DNA of 64,000 nt from assembly GCA_035606235.1 (NCBI GenBank), contig DATNFU010000057.1, positions 1 through 64,000 on the forward strand, given 5' to 3'. Source of the stretch: 66-474 sp035606235 (lineage in GTDB: Bacteria > Pseudomonadota > Gammaproteobacteria > Xanthomonadales > Rhodanobacteraceae). The translations under genes and the position numbers were made by a program. Each line of letters starts with the position of its first letter. The first letter of the stretch is position 1. Below, in pieces: positions 8,064 to 15,515 of the stretch. The notes under the pieces are model-generated. The model was not told the DNA's origin, ran no database searches, and saw only the letters and a list, made by a program, of their open reading frames with translations.

Positions 8064-8634
8064 GCGACAACCGGCGCGCGCGCAGCAGCACGACCAGGTG
8101 ATAGAGCAGATCGGCAGCTTCGCCGATCAAGGCTTCATCGTTCTGCGCCACCGCAGCCAACGCGGTTTCCACTGCTTCCTCGCCGACCTTCTGCGCGATC
8201 CGCTGCACACCGCTCTCGAACAGCGCCGTGCTGTAACTTTCCGGCGGACGCTCGGCTTCACGGCGCTCGACCAGCGCGTCCAGTTCGGCCAGGAACGCGA
8301 GCGGCGGCGCGGCATTTTCGCCAAAGCAGCTGGATACGCCCAGGTGACACGTCGATCCGCGCGGCCGCGCCGTGATCAGCAGCGTGTCGCCATCGCAATC
8401 GGCGCGGATCGCTTCGACATCCAGCACGTGGCCGGAGGTCTCGCCCTTGCGCCACAGCCGCTGCTTGCTGCGGCTGAAGAAAATGACTTGCCCTCCGGCA
8501 AGCGTGGCATCCAGTGCCTCGCGATTCATCCAGCCCAGCATCAGTACCTCGCCGCTGCGCGCATGCTGCACGATCGCCGGCAGCAATCCGCCGCTCTTGT
8601 CCCAGTCCAGCCGGTCGGAATCAAAACCCGTCAT
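8008..8634 (-). CDS. hisI: Bifunctional phosphoribosyl-AMP cyclohydrolase / phosphoribosyl-ATP pyrophosphatase
   Basis: Fused enzyme (HisIE) catalysing the second and third steps of histidine synthesis. Residues 1-110 are the HisI domain: GEVLMLGWMN, then CDGDTLLI and GSTCHLGVSSCF with the zinc-binding cysteines. From about 115 the HisE domain follows, with GEEAVETALA and EAADLLYHLVVLL, the all-alpha NTP-pyrophosphatase signature. Last gene of the his operon; start overlaps the end of hisF by 4 bases. Its 3' end runs 56 bases into the opposing C13 peptidase gene. Confidence 0.95.
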   Translation of the reverse strand: MTGFDSDRLDWDKSGGLLPAIVQHARSGEVLMLGWMNREALDATLAGGQVIFFSRSKQRLWRKGETSGHVLDVEAIRADCDGDTLLITARPRGSTCHLGVSSCFGENAAPPLAFLAELDALVERREAERPPESYSTALFESGVQRIAQKVGEEAVETALAAVAQNDEALIGEAADLLYHLVVLLRARRLSLSDASELLRQRHEARIRV

Positions 8635-9404
8635 GACGGTCGTACCCGAATGCCCTGCCCGCGCAAATAATCCTTGAGCGGTTGAATCGCGATCGCGCCG
8701 CCGTGGAACACGCTGGCGGCCAGCGCGCCATCCACATCCGCCTCGTCGAACACGTCGCGGAAATGCTCCATGGTGCCCGCGCCGCCGGAAGCAATCAGTG
8801 GCACTTCACAACTTTTCCGCACAGCGCACAGTTGCTCGATGTCGTAACCGGCACGCACGCCGTCGTGGCCCATGCAATTCAGCACGATCTCGCCGGCGCC
8901 GCGCTGCTGCGCCTCGACGATCCAGTCCAGCGTGGACCGCATCAGCGCGCGCGTCTTGTCCGGGTCGCCCGTGTATTGCCGCACGTGCCACTCGCCATCC
9001 GCATCGCGCAGCGAATCGACGCCCACCACCACACATTGCGAACCGAACTCGCTTGCAAGCTCGTCGATCAATTCAGGCCGCTCCAGTGCGGGTGAGTTGA
9101 TCGAAATCTTGTCGGCGCCGGCATGCAGCACCGCGCGCGCATCCGCGACGGAGCGGATGCCGCCGGCCACGGTAAACGGAACATCCAGTTCCCGTGCGAC
9201 GCGCTCGACCCACTCGGGTTGCAGGCCGCACCCGCGCGGGCTTGCCGCGATGTCGTAGAACACCAGTTCGTCTGCCCCGTCGTCGCGGTAACGGCGGGCC
9301 AGTTCCACGATCCCTCCGATCACCACGTGATCGCGAAAGCGGACGCCTTTCACGACTTCGCCATCCTTCACGTCAAGGCACGGGATGATTCGGCGCGTCA
9401 GCAT
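8631..9404 (-). CDS. hisF: Imidazole glycerol phosphate synthase, cyclase subunit
   Basis: (beta/alpha)8-barrel subunit that uses ammonia from HisH to make imidazole glycerol phosphate and AICAR. I start at the ATG giving MLTRRIIPCLDVKDG, the family N-terminus; the frame is open upstream but inside hisA. The general acid/base Asp11 is in that motif, and its partner lies in the VGVDSLRDADG region near residue 130. Phosphate-binding loops include VAGGIRS and ASGGAGT. 257 residues, as expected. Overlaps hisA by 7 and hisI by 4 bases. Confidence 0.96.
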   Translation of the reverse strand: MLTRRIIPCLDVKDGEVVKGVRFRDHVVIGGIVELARRYRDDGADELVFYDIAASPRGCGLQPEWVERVARELDVPFTVAGGIRSVADARAVLHAGADKISINSPALERPELIDELASEFGSQCVVVGVDSLRDADGEWHVRQYTGDPDKTRALMRSTLDWIVEAQQRGAGEIVLNCMGHDGVRAGYDIEQLCAVRKSCEVPLIASGGAGTMEHFRDVFDEADVDGALAASVFHGGAIAIQPLKDYLRGQGIRVRPS

Positions 9405-10144
9405 GAAGCGACACCCGTTGCAGTCAGCATGTCCGCTATCGTCAAGCGGCCGTCGAGCAAGGCGCGCCCGATGATCACCCCGCTGGCGCCTGCTGCGCGC
9501 ACCGCGCACACGTCCCCGAATGAGCGCACCCCGCCGGATGCCTGCACCGCGAGCTGCGGCGCGATGTTCGCGAGTTGCCGATACAGGCCCGTGTTGCAGC
9601 CGGCGAGCATGCCGTCACGCGCGATGTCGGTGCACAACAAATGCCGCGCGCCGCGCGCCGCGTACCAGGGCGCCAGTTCGTCCAGCGTGCGCGCACTCGC
9701 CTCGGTCCAGCCGGAAACCGGCAAAGCCCAGCATTCACCTGTGCGCTGGGTATCCAGCGCGATCACGATCCGGTCGGCACCAAACGTTTCCAGCCAGCCT
9801 GCCACGCGTTCCGGTTCACGCACCGCCACACTGCCGATCACCACGCGCGCGACGCCGGCGTCGAACAGGCTTTGCAGATCGCTCCCTTCGCGCACACCGC
9901 CGCCGGCCTGCACCTGCATTCCCTCACCTGCGAGGGCCTCGATGGTTCCGAGATTTCCGAAGCGGCCAACGCGCGCGCCGTCCAGATCCACGACATGCAG
10001 CCAGCGCGCACCTGCCTGCGCATAACTAGCCGCCAGTGCACGCGCATCCACCGCATAGGTGGTGCGACGCTCGTAGTCACCCTGCATCAGCCTGACGACG
10101 CGGCCGCCACGCAGGTCGACCGATGGAATGATCTCGAAGCTCAT
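9398..10144 (-). CDS. hisA: ProFAR isomerase (HisA)
   Basis: 1-(5-phosphoribosyl)-5-[(5-phosphoribosylamino)methylideneamino]imidazole-4-carboxamide isomerase, an Amadori rearrangement on a (beta/alpha)8 barrel. The 248 residues begin MSFEIIPSVDLRGGRVVRL with the catalytic Asp10; a second Asp lies in VIALDTQ. Half-barrel phosphate loops are QAGGGVR and QASGGVRS. Lies between hisH and hisF, overlapping them by 4 and 7 bases. Confidence 0.96.
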   Translation of the reverse strand: MSFEIIPSVDLRGGRVVRLMQGDYERRTTYAVDARALAASYAQAGARWLHVVDLDGARVGRFGNLGTIEALAGEGMQVQAGGGVREGSDLQSLFDAGVARVVIGSVAVREPERVAGWLETFGADRIVIALDTQRTGECWALPVSGWTEASARTLDELAPWYAARGARHLLCTDIARDGMLAGCNTGLYRQLANIAPQLAVQASGGVRSFGDVCAVRAAGASGVIIGRALLDGRLTIADMLTATGVASC

Positions 10145-10731
10145 AGTGCGAGGAAGCGCTCCAGCAGCTTCGCGCCAACCGCACCGGAACGCTCGGGATG
10201 GAATTGCATGCCGAAACGGTTTCCCTCCGCCATCACCGAAGAAAACGGCTCGCCATGCTCGGTCGAAACGAGCGTGCAGCCGTTGACCGGCACGGCATAG
10301 CTATGCACGAAATAGACATGCGCATCGTCGCCCAAATCCGCGGTCAGCGGATGCGGCGCAATGGCTTTCAGCCGGTTCCAGCCCATGTGTGGCACGCGCA
10401 GCCCCGGCCGGCGGGCGAGCCGGCGCACGTTTGTGGGAATCAAGCCGAGGCACTCACTGTCATCCTCCTCCGAATGCGCGCACAGCAGATGCATGCCAAG
10501 GCAAATGCCGAGCAGTGGTTGCGTCGCGGCACGCAGCACCTGGACGAGGTCCAGCGTACGCAGCCGCGCCATCGCCGCGCCCGCCGCGCCGACGCCCGGC
10601 AGGATCAGCTTGTCGGCGGCGCGAATTTCTTCCGGGTCGGCGGTCAGCGCGGCATTCACGCCCAGCCGCCCCAGCGCGCCGCGTAGCGAGCCGATATTGG
10701 CGCCGCCTGCATCCACGATCACGACCGTCAT
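10141..10731 (-). CDS. hisH: Imidazole glycerol phosphate synthase, glutaminase subunit
   Basis: Class I glutamine amidotransferase that passes ammonia to HisF. The nucleophile elbow LLGICLGMHLLC places the catalytic Cys at residue 77; the His-Glu part of the triad is in GMQFHPERSG near the C-terminus. The 196 residues are the normal size. Overlaps hisB and hisA by 4 bases each, which fits translational coupling of the HisH and HisF partners. Confidence 0.96.
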   Translation of the reverse strand: MTVVIVDAGGANIGSLRGALGRLGVNAALTADPEEIRAADKLILPGVGAAGAAMARLRTLDLVQVLRAATQPLLGICLGMHLLCAHSEEDDSECLGLIPTNVRRLARRPGLRVPHMGWNRLKAIAPHPLTADLGDDAHVYFVHSYAVPVNGCTLVSTEHGEPFSSVMAEGNRFGMQFHPERSGAVGAKLLERFLAL

Positions 10732-11804
10732 GCCAGCACGCCCTTGGTGCTCGGCAGATCATCGCCGTCACGCGCGAGCGCCTGACGCAGCGCGCGCGCC
10801 ACGCACTTGAAGCAGGCCTCCGCCATGTGATGCGCGTTGTCGCCGCGAACGCGCAGGTGCAGCGCGGCGCCGAGCGCGTCGCAAAGCGAGCGGAAGAAAT
10901 GCGGTATCAGTTCGGTCGGCAGATCGCCCACGCGTTCGCGCGGAAAGCTTCCATCGAAAACGAAATATGCGCGCCCCGACAAGTCCAGCGCCACGTTCGC
11001 CAGCGAATCGTCCATGGGCAGGCTGAATCCGTACCGCGCCGCGCCGCGCTTGTCGCCCAACGCCTGCCGCAGTGCCTGGCCCAGGGCCAGCGCGCAATCC
11101 TCGACGGTGTGATGTTCGTCCACGCACAGGTCGCCCGCGCATTCCAGCTCCAGCGCAAAGGCGCCGTGTTTGCCAAACTGCTCCAGCATGTGGTCGAAGA
11201 ATTCCAGCCCGCTGCGGATGCGCGGCTCGCTGGCACGGTCGAGATCCACGCGCACCCTGACGCGGGTCTCGCGCGTTTCGCGCAGCACGTCAGCCGCGCG
11301 CGGCGCATCCAGCAAGCCATGCGCGACATCCGCCCAGTCGCGGATGTCGTGGCCCAACTGGAATCCGCGCACGCCAAGGTTGGCGGCGAACCGCATGTCG
11401 GTTTCACGGTCGCCGACCATGGCCGAATCAGCGCGGCTCCAACTGTCATCGGCGAGGTAGTGCCGCACCAGGCCGCAACCGGGTTTGCGGGTATCCCGGC
11501 CCTCATGCTCAGAGCTGCAATCAATCAGCACCTCGCGGAAAACGATGCCTTGCGAAGCGAGGAGGCGCAGCAGCAACTCCTGCGGGCCGTCGAAGTGTGC
11601 CCGTGGAAATGCCGCCGTTCCCAAACCGTCCTGATTGCTGACCATCACCAGCTCGTAGCCGGCGCGCACGCAACGCTGCAATGCGCCAATCACACCGGGC
11701 ATCAGGTCGAACTTGGCGAAACTGTCTACCTGTGCATCGGCCGGTTCCACCAGCAGACAGCCATCGCGATCCACGAACAGCAGTTTGCGTTTCACGTTGC
11801 ACAC
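10728..11804 (-). CDS. hisB: Bifunctional histidinol-phosphatase / imidazoleglycerol-phosphate dehydratase
   Basis: Fusion of two non-adjacent pathway steps, the arrangement typical of gammaproteobacteria. Residues 1-165 are a HAD phosphatase (LLFVDRDGCLL with the two catalytic Asp; VGDRETDMRFA). Residues 170-358 are the IGP dehydratase with the two manganese-binding histidine clusters, FDHMLEQFGKHG and DEHHTVEDCALALG, and a third in RGDNAHHMAEACFK. 358 residues, as expected. Overlaps hisC by 13 and hisH by 4 bases. Confidence 0.96.
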   Translation of the reverse strand: MCNVKRKLLFVDRDGCLLVEPADAQVDSFAKFDLMPGVIGALQRCVRAGYELVMVSNQDGLGTAAFPRAHFDGPQELLLRLLASQGIVFREVLIDCSSEHEGRDTRKPGCGLVRHYLADDSWSRADSAMVGDRETDMRFAANLGVRGFQLGHDIRDWADVAHGLLDAPRAADVLRETRETRVRVRVDLDRASEPRIRSGLEFFDHMLEQFGKHGAFALELECAGDLCVDEHHTVEDCALALGQALRQALGDKRGAARYGFSLPMDDSLANVALDLSGRAYFVFDGSFPRERVGDLPTELIPHFFRSLCDALGAALHLRVRGDNAHHMAEACFKCVARALRQALARDGDDLPSTKGVLA

Positions 11805-12850
11805 TCGCCGAGTACCGCCAGCACCCGCGCGTTTTCCTCAGCGCATCCGATGGTGATGCGCAAGGCATCTTCAAGCCCCGAATAACGGCGCAGTTCACGC
11901 ACCAGGATGCCCGCCGCCAACAAGCGGCCGTAAGCTGCACCGGCGTCGGTAAAGCGCGCGCACAGGAAATTGGCCTGCGAAGGCAGCACCGCACGCACAC
12001 ATGGGATCGTGGAAAGCATGTCGCGCATGCGCGTGCGTTCGGCGCGGATTGCCGCGACCCGCTCGCGCATCCGCAACTGTCCTTGCGGGGAAAGCGCGCG
12101 CAATGCGGCCTGCGCGCACGGCGAAGGCACCGGATAAGGCGGCATGATCCGCCGCAACAGCGAAACGATTTCCGTGCGCGCGAGCAATGTACCCACGCGT
12201 GCACCGGCCAGCGCCCAGGCTTTCGACAGCGTGCGCAGCACGACCAGGTGATCGTGCTGCGCAATCAGATCGGCCACGCTGGCGTCATCGGCGAATTCGA
12301 CATAGGCCTCGTCCACGACCAGCAGCGCGCGCCCGTCCAGTTCTGTCAGCAGGCGTTCGACCTCTGACCGCGCAACCGTCGCACCGGTCGGGTTGTTCGG
12401 CGCGCATACGAATACCAGCCTCACCGCATCGCTCACGCCCCCGAGCAGCGCATCCATGTCCAGCGCGCCATCCGTGCGCAACGGCGCCTCGATCACCCCG
12501 GCCTGCTGGATGCGCGCGCAGATCGCATACATGCCGAAGGTCGGCGGTGAAATCAGCACGGCATCCCGCCCTGCACGGCAGAACGCGCGTACCAGAAGGT
12601 CAATCGCCTCATCGCTGCCACGACCGACCAGCACCTGATCGGTTTTCACACCGTAAAGATCCGCGAGCGCCGCGACCAACCGCGCGGGCTGCGGTTCCGG
12701 ATAGCGGTTGATATCCGCATCACCTTCGAGCGGAGGCCACGCCGATTCGTTGGCATTCAGCAGGATGCTGCCGCCGCGCGCCTCCATGCGCGCCGAAGAG
12801 TACGGCTGCAGGACGCGCAGTTCGGCGCGGGCGAGGTCGAGTGCGCTCAT
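11792..12850 (-). CDS. hisC: Histidinol-phosphate aminotransferase
   Basis: PLP enzyme of fold type I that makes histidinol phosphate from imidazole acetol phosphate and glutamate. Start at 12850 (MSALDLARAELRVLQPYSS) overlaps the hisD stop by 4 bases; upstream in-frame codons lie within hisD. Visible: LNANESAWPP substrate entry, APNNPTG, VVDEAYVEF and the PLP lysine at residue 210 in TLSKAWALAGAR. 352 residues. Confidence 0.96.
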   Translation of the reverse strand: MSALDLARAELRVLQPYSSARMEARGGSILLNANESAWPPLEGDADINRYPEPQPARLVAALADLYGVKTDQVLVGRGSDEAIDLLVRAFCRAGRDAVLISPPTFGMYAICARIQQAGVIEAPLRTDGALDMDALLGGVSDAVRLVFVCAPNNPTGATVARSEVERLLTELDGRALLVVDEAYVEFADDASVADLIAQHDHLVVLRTLSKAWALAGARVGTLLARTEIVSLLRRIMPPYPVPSPCAQAALRALSPQGQLRMRERVAAIRAERTRMRDMLSTIPCVRAVLPSQANFLCARFTDAGAAYGRLLAAGILVRELRRYSGLEDALRITIGCAEENARVLAVLGECAT

Positions 12851-14169
12851 GCCGCGCGGTCCAATGCAGCGAGTCGCAATGTCACCGCGTTGCCGTGGGC
12901 ATGCAGCTTTTCGACACTCGCGATCGCCGCGGCGCACGGGCCGATCGCGCGCAAGCCCGCCTCGCTCGCTTCCTGCACGGTGATCGCTTTGAGGAAGCTC
13001 GCCACCGATACGCCGCTGCAACTACGGGCATGACCATAGGTGGGCAGCACGTGATTGCTGCCGCTGCAATAGTCGCCCAGTGTTTCCGGCGTCCATGCGC
13101 CAAGGAAAATCGAACCTGCGCTCTCGATCCGGTCGAGCAGCGCGCGCGGTTGCGCAACGTGCAGGATCAGGTGTTCCGGCGCATAGCGATTGCTGAGCGC
13201 CACCGCATCAGGCAGCGATGCGACCCGGATCGCGCGGCTGTGCGCGAGCGCTTGCCGCACAATCGCGGCGCGCGGCAGCACAGCGCACTGACGAGACAAT
13301 TCCTCGGCCACGGCATCCAGCCGCTCGGATGACGTGCTGAGCAGAATCGCCTGCGAATCCGGGCCGTGTTCGGCCTGCGCCAGCAAATCGGCGGCGACAA
13401 AGCGCGCATCGGCGGTTTCATCCGCGATCACCAGCACTTCCGAAGGGCCGGCTGGCATGTCCATCGCTGCGCCTTCAGGCTCGATCGAGACCTGCAGCTT
13501 GGCTTCGGTCACCCAGCTATTGCCCGGCCCGAACAGCTTGTCGCATTTGGGTACCGACTCGCTGCCGAACGCCATCGCCGCGATCGCCTGCGCGCCGCCC
13601 AACTTGAACACGCGTTGCACTCCGCAGCGCCGTGCAGCATAAAGTACCGCAGGGTCGCAGCGCCCGTCCGCGCGTGGCGGCGTGCACAGGATCACCTCGC
13701 GACAGCCGGCGATGCGCGCGGGAATGCCGAGCATCAATGCCGTCGAGGGCAGCGGCGCGCTGCCGGCGGGCACATAAAGGCCGACACGCGTGATCGCCCG
13801 CAAGATGCGCTCAACGCGCACGCCCGGCGCGGTTTCCACACTCACGGATTGCGGCGCGCAGGCGCGATGGAACAAATCGATCCGCGCGGCGGCTTCGTCC
13901 AGTGCCCGCTTCAGCCCGGCATCGAGCCCCGCTTGGGCTTGCACGAATTCCTCGGGCGCAACTTCCAGCGCATCCAGCTCGCAATGATCAAAGCGCGCGG
14001 CCAATTTCCGCAGCGCGGCGTCGCCCTGCCCACGCACCTGAGCAATGATCCGCGCGACATCCTCGCGCAGTTCCGGCGAACGCGACAACGGCGGTCGCGC
14101 CAGCGCCGCGGTACGCGCGGATTCATCCAGCGCGTTCCAGTCCAGCACGCTGCAATTCAGCGCGCTCAT
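12847..14169 (-). CDS. hisD: Histidinol dehydrogenase
   Basis: Zinc enzyme that oxidises histidinol to histidine in two NAD-dependent steps. 440 residues from the ATG at 14169, which overlaps the hisG stop by 4 bases. Family signatures include YVPAGSAPLPST, LFGPGNSWVTEAK, DMPAGPSEVLVI, RYAPEHLILH (catalytic Glu-His) and GSNHVLPTYGHAR. A much longer open frame upstream is the shadow of hisG. Confidence 0.96.
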   Translation of the reverse strand: MSALNCSVLDWNALDESARTAALARPPLSRSPELREDVARIIAQVRGQGDAALRKLAARFDHCELDALEVAPEEFVQAQAGLDAGLKRALDEAAARIDLFHRACAPQSVSVETAPGVRVERILRAITRVGLYVPAGSAPLPSTALMLGIPARIAGCREVILCTPPRADGRCDPAVLYAARRCGVQRVFKLGGAQAIAAMAFGSESVPKCDKLFGPGNSWVTEAKLQVSIEPEGAAMDMPAGPSEVLVIADETADARFVAADLLAQAEHGPDSQAILLSTSSERLDAVAEELSRQCAVLPRAAIVRQALAHSRAIRVASLPDAVALSNRYAPEHLILHVAQPRALLDRIESAGSIFLGAWTPETLGDYCSGSNHVLPTYGHARSCSGVSVASFLKAITVQEASEAGLRAIGPCAAAIASVEKLHAHGNAVTLRLAALDRAA

Positions 14170-15050
14170 GCCAAGGCCTTTTCCACCGGCAGCACGAACA
14201 ACTCGCGCGCACCGGCGCGCTTGATCTCTTCCAGCTTGCGCCAGCCCAGTTCGCCCGCGCACCAGGCTTGCAGCATCACCTGGCCCGGCTGGCCGGCCAC
14301 GTCCAGCACCGAGGTGCGCGATGCCGACGGAAGCAAGCTCAGGATCGAATCCAGCGAATCGCGCGCGGAGCGCAGCATCAGCAGCCGTGCCACGTGCGCA
14401 TGCGTCGCGCTGTCCACGCGGGCCATCAGCAGCGCGAGCAATTCGCCGCGCGCGCCATCGGTCGCGAACGGTGATGAAGCGAGCACCGCCGTGCTTTCCA
14501 GAACGGTTTCCACCTCGCGCAATCGGTTGGCGGCCAGCGTGGCGCCGCTCTGCACCAGGTCGCAGATCGCATCGGCGGTGCCCAGGCGCGGCGCGATTTC
14601 CACCGAACCGCCGAGCGTCACCACTTCCGCGCTTATCTCGCGATCGCGCAGCCAGCACGCCAGCAATCCAGGATGCGAGGTGGCGATGCGCAGGCCCGCG
14701 AGTTGCCGCACATTCCGGTACTGCATCTCCCGCGGTATGCCGATCGAGAGCCGGCACCCGCCGAAACCGAGCGCGCGCAATTCACGTGGAGGCGCATCCA
14801 CCGCGCAGGCGTATTCGGCCAACTTGTTGCGGCCGACGATGCCAAGGTCACATACGCCCTGCGCAAGCAGCGCCGGAATATCGTCGTCGCGCACCAGCAA
14901 CAGGTCCACCGGCTCGCCCTCGCCGAAGCAGAACAGGCGATCGCTGCCGCGCTCGAAGGACAAGCCACAGCGCTCCAGCAACTTGAATGCCGGCTCGCTG
15001 AGCCTTCCCGACTTCTGCACGGCGATGCGCAAGCGGTCGCGCGCCTTCAT
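14166..15050 (-). CDS. hisG: ATP phosphoribosyltransferase, long form
   Basis: First committed step of histidine synthesis, the main target of feedback inhibition. The 294 residues are the long HisG form, with a C-terminal regulatory (ACT-like) domain from about residue 220, so no HisZ partner is needed. Visible: RLRIAVQKSGRLS, CDLGIVGRNKLAEY, and the PRPP-binding region DAICDLVQSGATL. The ATG at 15050 overlaps the end of the upstream regulator gene by 4 bases. Confidence 0.95.
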   Translation of the reverse strand: MKARDRLRIAVQKSGRLSEPAFKLLERCGLSFERGSDRLFCFGEGEPVDLLLVRDDDIPALLAQGVCDLGIVGRNKLAEYACAVDAPPRELRALGFGGCRLSIGIPREMQYRNVRQLAGLRIATSHPGLLACWLRDREISAEVVTLGGSVEIAPRLGTADAICDLVQSGATLAANRLREVETVLESTAVLASSPFATDGARGELLALLMARVDSATHAHVARLLMLRSARDSLDSILSLLPSASRTSVLDVAGQPGQVMLQAWCAGELGWRKLEEIKRAGARELFVLPVEKALA

Positions 15051-15373
15051 CGTCTCGCCTTTGCGCGTGTGCGTGGCACGCGCTCGGCGGCCAGCCGGTA
15101 TCCGCCCGCCCCGTTGTTGAGAAACCGCGCGATCCGGCCGATGGTGGTGATGCTCACCGCAGTGTGTTCGTGGATTTCGCGATACGGCATGCCTTCCAGA
15201 ATCCGCGGCACCACGCTCCAGCGGTCGGCCAGCGATTCCAGCTCGGCCGGCGTGCAAAGGTCGTTGAGAAACGCGCGCATTTCGCCCGCATCGCGCATGG
15301 CCAGCAGCGCCGCGCAAAGCCCGCGCAGGGCGCCCTCGGCGCTGGCTTCCGGTTCAAGATGGCGTCGTTTCAT
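15047..15373 (-). CDS. TrpR-like YerC/YecD family regulator, probable HisR repressor of the his operon
   Basis: 108-residue all-helical protein of the TrpR superfamily. The DNA-binding half is FLNDLCTPAELESLADRW followed by YREIHEHTAVSITTIGRIARFL, the helix-turn-helix, with a short basic tail. It is the first gene of the his operon and overlaps hisG by 4 bases. From memory, members at this position in Xanthomonadales are treated as histidine-responsive repressors (HisR). The palindrome directly upstream supports autoregulation. Corepressor identity is inference. The ATG at 15373 has no Shine-Dalgarno sequence. Confidence 0.88.
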   Translation of the reverse strand: MKRRHLEPEASAEGALRGLCAALLAMRDAGEMRAFLNDLCTPAELESLADRWSVVPRILEGMPYREIHEHTAVSITTIGRIARFLNNGAGGYRLAAERVPRTRAKARR

Positions 15374-15374
15374 C

Positions 15375-15392
15375 GTATTAATGCATTAGTAC
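15375..15392 (-). promoter_or_regulatory. TrpR-type operator directly upstream of the his operon
   Basis: On the minus strand GTACTAATGCATTAATAC is an 18-base palindrome with one mismatched pair, ending one base before the ATG of the regulator gene. It resembles the E. coli trp operator core (GTACTAGTTAACTAGTAC) in length, outer bases and centre. A possible promoter overlaps it: TTGCAC, 18 bases, TAATAC. This would put the transcription start at or next to the ATG, so the mRNA may be leaderless. Confidence 0.7.
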
Positions 15393-15515
15393 ATTGACGT
15401 GCAATGTAACAGACGCAGCCAAACGGCACAAGCCGCACGGCGAAGACGCGTCGGGAAGCAGCGGGGAAGCCGCGGGATCCGCTGCGCGAATGCTCCCCGG
15501 CTCGGGAGCGCGGTA

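Noticed and set aside
13366..15120. Long open frame opposite hisD and hisG
   Set aside because: Both his genes are certain; the antisense product is low complexity and Arg/Ala-rich.
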